From contig BDSI01000010.1 in assembly GCA_003117195.1 (NCBI GenBank), positions 1-64,000 of the forward strand: a stretch of DNA of 64,000 nt, read 5' to 3'. The stretch comes from Eudorina sp. 2006-703-Eu-15 (Eukaryota > Chlorophyta > Chlorophyceae > Chlamydomonadales > Volvocaceae). This document shows, one piece after another, positions 47,146 to 64,000 of this stretch (position 1 is its first letter; every line of letters begins with the position of its first letter). The notes beneath the pieces are model-generated. The model was given only the letters and a program-made list of their open reading frames with translations. It made no database searches and was not told the origin of the DNA. The translations under genes were made by a program, and so were the position numbers.

Positions 47146-49752
47146 GGACGCCGGCATGCCCCCATGGTCCGGTTTGCGCGGACCAGCACGGGTCAGACCG
47201 GCACCTCCAGCTGTGATTTGGGCCAGGAATGCGTCCCCGTGCAGCTGTGAGTGCGCGGCCGACAGGGCGCTTGAAGTGTGCGCTTGGTATCAAATAGGCA
47301 GAAATAACGCACATAACACATGTCAAGAAGAGTACAGACTGGGACACGGGTCGTGACGATTTACCGGCGGACATCGTGGGCGCGCACTATTACCCTTTTG
47401 ACTCTTGTCGTTGGTGGGTGGCCGCGTGCGTGTTACACGCGCGAGCGTTCGCGCGATTATATGCCGTTATCAAGAGATGGTTGCGAGCTGCCATGTCACA
47501 TGTCAGTGTGCTGGACTTGGGACGAAGCGGTTGCCAGCCGCATGCTGTGGGCACTCTTGCAGACCATGAAGCAGGAGAAGGGAAGGCGATGAAGCAACGC
47601 ATTGGGAACCGAGTCGTAACGGCTTAGAGGCTTACTGTATGTACATACGGCGGCGGCCAATTCAGGACGGAAAGGTTCGCGTGACTGGGGCTGCGTTAGG
47701 AAACGGTGTCCCCATGTATGTTGGAGCCATACGGGTTCACAGCAACATTCCTTGCGGGGACGGGCCACAATGGCAGGAGGCCTGGCAGAACGACGGTTGA
47801 CGGTTTCAATGCCGAAAAGTAGTTGGGTAGGCTGGGTTTTGGGTAGGAAGAGGCGACAGCGGCGACAGCCGTCACTCCTTTTTTCATTTGGTGGACTGGA
47901 TCGTGATGTCTTGTGTAACCCGTCTTGGCCACTGTAGCGTTCGTTTTGGACGATCGCGGCAGCTGGTGCGTTGTGTTCGCGCTATATGCTAAGCCTTGCG
48001 AAAGAACTGGAGCTTCGCACGGCAACGGGGATGGTTAGCTCCCGGGGCAACAGAAACGGCTTGGCGGAGTTTGCCGCTTGTGAAGATGTACAGCGACTCG
48101 TTTTGTACGGAGCCTATCCAACTCAGCGCGGCTGATTTGCTGCTTGGTTCCCCATTCACAGGCATCCACATACCGCACGTCATCAAGAGTTTCCCATGGG
48201 TGTTACTACTGCACCCTGGGGTACGACAGGCTTTCGAAGAATCATGTCGTCCTAAGCCACCTGAACAGCTTTCGTCCACCTGACGCGCATATAAAGCTGG
48301 TTGCCGCCAATTGTATCCTCGCGGCCCGTAGGGTTTACTTTGGAGTTGACGACGAGATGTGGGCGTCCACTGAATGGTTAGCGCACTCGGATTCTTTTGG
48401 ACACACATTTGGGTTATGGCATCGAACAGGTGCCCACCGCAATATATGACAATGTGTGATGCAAGGAGCAACCCCCCGGCTGCTAGCGGCATCACGGGGT
48501 CGTCCCGCACACTGAATCGTCCCGCACACTGAACGACAATGGCTAATAAACGTCGACGCGTTTGGATGGCCGTCGGATGAAAGGAATGGAGCAACTACGA
48601 TCGACAGGGGCGGACCCCGCCGAGGTGCAACAAATTGCCGACCAGGTCTTTCCTGCAGGTTAAGCTCCGGTTTCCCGATTAGGCACACAGGCCATCCCGT
48701 ACCAACCCTGCCAATCGGTTGGCTTATCCCACTCCGAATGGGATAGTTGGTGGTGATCGATGCCATTTCTACGGCGCGTACGCTGCAGCTCCAGGATGCC
48801 AAGGTGCGAGCAAGTTCACTCCGGCAAACGGAGCGCCGTGGGAACGGACACGGAGCGCCTTTGTTCCAGTTTCCATGTCCCATGCCCAGATGCACCCTGA
48901 TTCTGCATTAAAGGTTAACGCCCCCAAACTGATTTTTCTCTATGGATGGCGTGCACGTCTTGCGTTCCTCAAATGTTCATGCCAGAAGGGGCAGTACACC
49001 TAGTTTTCGGACCCAGGGGTCCATAACCAAAACCCCAAAACAAGAGTTGTTGATGTTACAGGCACAGAGGTATGGACTTGTTCCTAGTATGCTATCAATA
49101 ATCAGCCCTCATCAACCTGACAGAGCGGTTGGGAGACCCGAACACTTTGCAAAATAAGATACCTTTGTCAAATGCAAAGTAAACTGACGGATCATTGTAA
49201 AGAGTTTCGAGTTTAACGCAGTGAGCTCGGTGGGCATGACTTGTTGCCCATAATTGTACTGACCGAAGTTCAAGGGAAGGGCGTGTTGCTGAGCAAATGT
49301 TGTCTGCACACCTTACACGTTATCAATTATCAATACATAATATCATTTACATTGGTTTTCATTGTATGCAACTTTGCTGTGATGACTTTCGACGCGTTCC
49401 TTTCGGATGGCTACCTTGGCCGGCAGCGATTCCTTGAATTTGAGCACTCCCGGTTATCAGAACCAAACTTCAAATTGTAGTTGGCGATTTTGACAACATC
49501 TTGCGCGGTGCCCCGATTGGAAGTGCTGTAGACTGTACAGAATGGCCCGCTGAACTCGCCCATCCCTTCACCCGCATCCGTCTATTGCATTTGTTCAGAA
49601 TTTACACCCTGCTTCCGGTATACGGTTTGGGCGCTTGTTTCCGCTGTGGACTTATTCATTCCAGCGTGGAGCTTCGGGCAGAGCTGCATCCAAGCGCTGT
49701 CAGGACAGTTTGAACAATATTTCACCGTGATATATTACTGTGACTACAGACG
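47146..49752. other. Intergenic, possible decayed coding fragment near 48.0-48.45 kb
   Basis: It starts with the kinesin 3' region. Around 47996-48449 two overlapping plus-strand frames (95 and 101 aa, the second containing AHIKLVAANCILAARRVYFG) look more protein-like than chance, but no family, start context or splice model supports a gene. The segment 49150-49500 is AT-rich and ends at the CDPK promoter. Confidence 0.35.
47914..47918 (+). terminator. Candidate TGTAA poly(A) signal of the kinesin
   Basis: First clear TGTAA downstream, about 770 nt after the stop codon. The distance makes it only a candidate. Confidence 0.3.
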
Positions 49753-58639
<8,887 letters not shown>

Positions 58640-58925
58640 GGGGCATCGGCCAGGGCGCTGTGCCGTATAATTTCTGGCACGCGGGTTGAGTTGTACGGCA
58701 AACTCGGGACTGGGGACTTAGGTGTACGCAGCAGTCAACGTACGGCATGACGTCGGCTGGCCGGGTTCCGTACCACCCGTTCCGCCGCCGCTTGGCGGGG
58801 TGATGATCGGGGATCGGATTGGATCGGTCACGTCGGTCGCGCGTTGGACTTTTGATGGTGTGACCTTGGGCGGGCAAGGCAGATGGTGACGTGCTGTGAC
58901 ATGCTGTGACATTACAATGGCCATG

Positions 58926-58930
58926 TGTAA
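58926..58930 (+). terminator. TGTAA poly(A) signal of the CDPK gene
   Basis: TGTAA lies 287 nt after the stop codon. Confidence 0.5.
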
Positions 58931-61900
58931 CGTGCCTCGTGTATGCGTGTCGTGTGTTCAGGCAGGTAACCCACCAGGTAACCCAATCCGGGTCACGTGG
59001 TCGTGTGTGCGGGTACATGATGCCACATCATCATGTCATACTTAGCACACACCCTGGTGGTGTGCGATGAGGGCACGGCAGGTGGGCCGCAGTCTCGCCG
59101 CACCCTTGTTCACCCCGGCGTGACGGTGTGTGTGTGTGTGTGTGTGCCTCGCAGTCATGGGAGGGGCCCCTGGGACGGGACAGTGCAGGGGCCGGAGGAG
59201 GTGATGATTCACCGATCAATCCCGTACGAGGATGTACGACAAATAAAGTACGGCAGCAGTGGCGCGCCGTGCCACCAGGCACATCACCTCAAGTCACACA
59301 TTAAGTCATCTGCATGTTCCGAAGAATGCGTTTTAGGTTGCCGTACATTAACATGTACGGCATGCGGGGGGCGTGTGGGGGCCCTCTTACCCTAGCCGCC
59401 GCGGCCCGCCGTCGCGCAAAGCGTCAAATTTGGTCACACGGGGCCGTCGCGCCGCCAACGCCGCCCCTGGCAGGCAACCCGCCAGATCGCTGGGAAGGCG
59501 ATGTACGGCTGGGCATTGCTGCCATCTGAGGGCTTGTGTTTTGTGCGGCGTGGCAGTTGGCCAACAAAGGGAGCATTGCTGGCAGTTGGCCACGATGGAC
59601 ATGGAGGTACGGACTGACCCGTGGGTCTTGGGGGGCAGAGGGGAGTCACGTGTGCCGCCCGCGGCCGGGGATGCTCTCTCCTGGGGGCGTGAATCGACCT
59701 GCCTCCTCATGTTGGCCGTGACCGAATGCCGTGTGGTCAAGACCCCGGTGCTGGCCAGGTGTTGTCCGGTGTTGTCCTATGAGAGGTCGCCCGGGGAGAC
59801 CCATGAAGGACCGCCGCTGCCGCGCTAGGGATGCTGCGCCATGCTGCGGGATGCTGCGTATCATTTTTTGGTTACAGTGGCGGCAACATAAGGCCCTCTC
59901 GAGCGCCACGTGATTACTGGATTGTTCGGTCTGCGCAAATCTCATCCTCGAACTGGCATAAATGGCATCCTCACCTTCACGTCCGCGTATCAACACAGTG
60001 TCCTGCCTCACGTTGCCATCCCTGCAGCGTCGCATCCGTTTTCCGTAGTACCGTCGTACACTCGTCGTACCGCTGCCGCGGGGTTGGGTGGCCGTCAGCT
60101 GCGGCACCCGACCAGCCGCAATCCTGCTCGCCGTATGCCGTAATTAGCTAGCTACCTTGTGCAAATTGGGGACATACCACCTCTCCCCCCGCGACCCCAG
60201 GAGGAACCCGCGCAGCCGCGTTTTGAGAGAGAAGGCAGTGCGGCACAATACCCGCCACTGCATAGCGGTTCCGTCTCATTGTACTACTACTAGTGCTACG
60301 CCGTGTCAAGTCTGCGGGCGAGGGCGCATGGTCGCTTGCCGAAATGGGCCCCAAGCGAAACAGATTCAATCGGAGGTAGTGGCGGCGGTATGGCGGCGGC
60401 GGTGGTGGTGGTGGTGACTTGGTGGCTTGGTGGTTGTGCGGTTGTGCGGTTTCACTCGGCGCGTTTTGCGGGCCTCGAGATACAGGTTGTTGGCGGTACT
60501 CGCGCAGTGAATGGCTCGTTCGTGCAATAGCCGTACTCTGGCCATGTACAACGTTATGCCTGATGGCACGAAGGCGGTGAGCCGCTGCCACACGCGGATG
60601 CCTGAATCGCTGCAAACCACAATGCTCACAGTTGCCAAGCGAGGGGCAACGCCGGGGGCCCCGCAGGATGTGGCCGCCGGTTGGTTGGTCGGTGGTAAGC
60701 AAGGCACGTGGGACGTGGCTGGTGGTGTTCCAATCCGTTCGTACGAATATCCGTTGATCCGATGTGTCGTTCTAGTCGTCCAGGTACGTGTGTACGTGTC
60801 GGTCGGTCATGGGGGAGTTTCGGACGCATCCGACGGGTGCTCAACGTCCCCCTTCCATGAGAGAAGGGGCAGTGTTGGATTGTTGAGCGGATTGTCTTAG
60901 GGTGCGCGCTGGCTGCTGGGCTGTAGACGGGTTTGTTGAAGAGTTGCCGCGACCGCTTCTGATACCTGCGGTAGTCTCATAACTAGGCACGGGGATTCCC
61001 GTGCAAGCCGCTGATGCCGTACATCCGCCGTACATGGGAACACCGAGGCAGGTCCAAGTACGCGACACATCTGGACTTGATGAAGTTGTCTCGCCTCGGT
61101 GGGGGCTGTTGAGTTCCTGTTATTATTTGGTTTCTGGGATGGCTCTTCCGATAGGCTGCTGGTGTACGGTAGGTTTGATAGTTAGGTTCGGTTAACAGCA
61201 ACGCCGTTGTGATGATTCGTACGGCGCGCGGTCAAGATCACTAGAGTGTTGTGGCCGCGCGCGGCGCGGGAGGCACAATCATGTTTGGGGCTTACCTAGA
61301 ACAGTAAAAGCAGTGATTCGTGATCCCGTGGAAGCCAGCCCAGGGGATCAACAGCAGCAACAAAAATAATAATATGTACCGTATTAGGGCTATGACGTGT
61401 AGGGGCTGCTGTGTGTGCGGCGAGGCATCTGCATGGGACCGTCGGCTCCCTCGTTGATCCGTACCGACCGACCGAACTGGGGCGACGTCGATAAAAATAA
61501 CATGTGGCGTACTAGGGGTGGCGTCGCGCGCCGCTCGTTGAGGCGGCTGAGGGGTGACCGACCTGGTGTGTGAGGGGCAGTCGCGTGCAGGCGGTCCCTC
61601 GCGTCACACCTCAACCAGGACGGCAGACCCGGGGGAAACAAAGCAAGCAAGGGGGACACGGACGGACGGGAACCTTTCTCTCAAACACGTCTCTCGGATG
61701 TGCCGTACACAGCACGGCAGGATGGATGTACGGATGAAGAGGGGAGGCTACAGCGGACTTCTTGGTTTTGGGGGGTATTCCTGCTGAAGTCAGCGGTACG
61801 ACAGGCTGCGCTGTGGCAATGTCGTACACTTAGTTACTACTTTTTTGTTGCTACCAGCAGGACGGGTGGTGCTGAGTTCAGCCGGCGTCTTTTGACGTTG

Positions 61901-62400
61901 GGTGTGACCCCCGGACCAGCTATTGGGGGTGTGCTTTTGACACGCCATACCCCGCGCGTCATACATGGTTTGGGTGTCACACGCCATCAGGCACGGCGTC
62001 ATGCCGGGTTGGTGTCATGCACCGCAGTGGCCTGTGCACGATGCCGGATTCTGCGCTGTGTTTTTCTTGATTTATTGGTATCACCTCCACGGAGTTACCG
62101 CACCCGCCCTCAGGGAGGGGTCGCGGCTGCTACCCCCCGCAGCCAACGTCATTGGCCCTCACGCTCTGCCGCGAAATCGGGGCACACAAAGGTGCCGATT
62201 TGCGCTGGACATGTACGGACTTGTACGGACCGGCCGCCTCCTCTTCAGTTGGTGAAGAGACGGAGCGCGTTAATGATGGCACTTCAACGAGTTGACAAGC
62301 ATTCCGGAAGTGCCGGAAATCTTTGAAAATAGAAGGGCTCAGGGTCCGTGAACGTGTCGGCATTGCCTGGATCTCTCTGGGGATGACATACATCCGTATC

Positions 62401-62470
62401 TGAATGAATGAATGAATGCACGTTACAGCGGACCCCAAAGGGGAAAGTATCTGCAGGCCACCCTGGTTTG
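62401..62470 (-). repeat. Copy of the dispersed repeat with (ATTC)n tail
   Basis: On the minus strand TTTGGGGTCCGCTGTAACG is followed directly by about four ATTC units. Confidence 0.75.
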
Positions 62471-62583
62471 GGGGTGGGCACTAGCATCCGTGGATCGCCT
62501 TGGTTTTCGTGTGGGAGTTCCGGGCTGCTGGCCCGTCCCGGTTGGTCCGTCACGAAGATCTGAAGTGATATAAAGGTTACAGG

Positions 62584-62645
62584 CTTACAGCGGACCTCAC
62601 AAAGGGAAAAGGCATGAGTCATCGGTGCCCACCTCCGGTGGAGAA
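62584..62645 (-). repeat. Copy of the dispersed repeat without tail
   Basis: On the minus strand GGTGGGCACCGATGACTCAT leads through CCCTTTGTGAGGTCCGCTGT to AAGCCTGTAACC. Confidence 0.72.
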
Positions 62646-63044
62646 ACCCCAGTGGCCATCATCATGCCAGGTCATCATCCAGTAACTTCCGGTGACTAGG
62701 GTTTAGTCAGCAGCCGCCGGACTGCTCGAATCGATTGCGCACGTGCGTGACCAGGTAGGTGCTCGGTCGAGGTGTCGACCACCCCAGGAGCAGCACACGC
62801 GCTCGCAGGTCCACTGGTCCAGGTTTGGGTTGAGGCGGACCCGAGGGCTGGCCCCGGGTGTCGTGCGTGCAGCTTCAGGCCGTACCCATGCTGCTGCTGG
62901 CGTCCTGGCTTGAGGTGCGTGCCTGCGTGCGAGTGCGGCTTGCGCGGCGCGGCGCGGCGCGGTGCAGGCGTGGCGGAAGGAAGGAGGCGCTGCTGGTACG
63001 GCGCGTGAGTACGGTATGCTCGCCTCGCTCCACGCCGTCCGAAT

Positions 63045-63235
63045 TGAATGAATGAATGAATGAATGAATGAATGAATGAATGAATGAATGAATGAATGAA
63101 TGAATGAATGAATGAATGAATGAATGAATGAATGAATGAATGAATGAATGAATGAATGAATGAATGAATGAATGAATGAATGAATGCTGCCGTACTGCGG
63201 ACCCCACAGGGGAGGGGACCATCGGTGCCCACCTG
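63045..63235 (-). repeat. Copy of the dispersed repeat with a ~35-unit (ATTC)n tail
   Basis: On the minus strand GGTGGGCACCGATGGTCCC then TGTGGGGTCCGCAGTACG precedes ~142 bp of uninterrupted ATTC units. Confidence 0.85.
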
Positions 63236-63399
63236 CAAGGGGTGCCCCCCCCCCAGCGGCGCTCAGCGAGGTGGGGGGGGGTCGGCGTGCCCTTGTCAGA
63301 CGACACATTGTTACATGCAGACAAACACCGCGTCAGAGTTTGCACCTCCATGATGAGGCCCGTACTGTGCTGCGAAGGCACGCCGCGGATGAGGATACA

Positions 63400-63437
63400 C
63401 AATGAATGAATGAATGAATGAACGAACGTTACAGCCA
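63400..63437 (-). repeat. Short (ATTC)n tail after CTGTAACGTTC
   Basis: On the minus strand GGCTGTAACGTTCGTTC is followed by ATTC units. It looks like a 5'-truncated copy of the same family. Confidence 0.6.
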
Positions 63438-64000
63438 TATATGTATGGCCAGCTGACGATGTACCGACTGACGATGTATCATCCTACTGTGGAAGGGGGT
63501 GAGCTGCTGCTGTACCTTGCTTACGAGGCGTCCAGCAGGTTGCATTCTTCGACGGCTGCGAATTTGCCGCGCCGTCAGATGCACACGACATTCCTAATCC
63601 TGCCAGCGAGCCTTCGACGATCGGCCCTGCACGGGGAAGTAGGTCCCCTGGTCAACAGCGTGTTTGTTGCCTGAAACACGTTGGGCAGACCACGATGTGG
63701 CAAGGGAGCAAGTTTACGTCCGCCGAGCCGGCCAGCAACTCTGCAGACGAGGCACCTACGAGCTATCTGGGCCCGTTGGAACACCCGGTCGGGATACGGG
63801 TCCACCTTGTAACGGTTAAAAAAACTCTGCATATCTGCTCATACCGCTAGATTGCATTTGGTTGTGTGAAAGCCACCGCTGTGCCCCACACCGCAAACGC
63901 TATGGAATGTGTATCCTCCAGGGTCCTCCCAGGCCTAAGTTGCAACTACCCAACGCCAATGCCGGAAAGGCGTGAAGACATGGCCGCACAGGAGGATGCC

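Larger units (their letters stand above)
58640..64000. other. 5.4-kb intergenic right end, repeats but no confident gene
   Basis: It begins with the CDPK 3' UTR. It contains many short GTACGG-type motifs, a (GT)n tract near 59125-59147, the clustered tailed-repeat copies at 62.4-63.4 kb, and only short frames without splice or domain support. A frame at 60550-60720 (MYNVMPDGTKAVSRCHTRM) reads acceptably on both strands and is not assigned. Confidence 0.4.

Noticed and set aside
60511..60900. ORFs on both strands around 60.5-60.7 kb that look protein-like
   Set aside because: Neither strand has splice support, a poly(A) signal at a suitable distance or a recognisable motif.
62703..63438. Minus-strand ORFs with FIHSFIHS repeats
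   Set aside because: They are translations of the ATTC tetranucleotide tail.

Overview
The window looks like nuclear DNA of a green alga, most likely a volvocine or other chlorophycean. It is GC-rich, its genes are dense in short GT-AG introns, candidate TGTAA poly(A) signals follow several genes, and the proteins carry long Ala/Gln/Gly/Ser low-complexity runs. The products (plant-type CDPK, MSH1-like MutS protein, plastid-type presequences) also fit a photosynthetic eukaryote. No prokaryotic operon, CRISPR array, rRNA or confident tRNA was seen. Gene models were built by hand from splice sites, reading phase and protein motifs. In each of the complete models the exon lengths sum to a multiple of three.

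Layout: (1) 438-2616, minus: first two exons of a MutS/MSH1-like gene that runs off the left edge. (2) 3412-3840, minus: a tentative 85-aa two-exon gene. (3) 4976-17928, plus: an 8-exon gene for a 3,703-aa low-complexity protein with an N-terminal coiled coil and tandem IQ motifs, including one GC-AG intron. (4) 20482-20934, minus: a doubtful acidic ORF. (5) 21389-23980, minus: 5-exon F-box protein. (6) 24919-31280, plus: 8-exon patatin-like phospholipase whose second intron holds an ~830-bp 12-bp satellite. (7) 36516-39282, minus: 5-exon myeloid leukemia factor (MLF) family protein. (8) 39467-40527, minus: a 99-aa two-exon orphan, divergent from (9) 40715-47145, plus: a 22-exon N-terminal-motor kinesin of 1,014 aa with an unrecognised C-terminal domain. 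(10) 49753-58639, plus: an 11-exon calcium-dependent protein kinase of 1,582 aa with a very long tail.

The rest is intergenic sequence and introns rich in minisatellites, microsatellites, telomere-like tracts and at least three dispersed repeat families, one of which ends in an (ATTC)n tail like a retroposon. The genes do not form an evident pathway. CDPK and the IQ-motif protein both point to calcium/calmodulin signalling, but their co-location is probably incidental. I found no convincing new multi-gene system. The most novel items are the 3,703-aa protein, the kinesin C-terminal domain, and the tailed repeat family.
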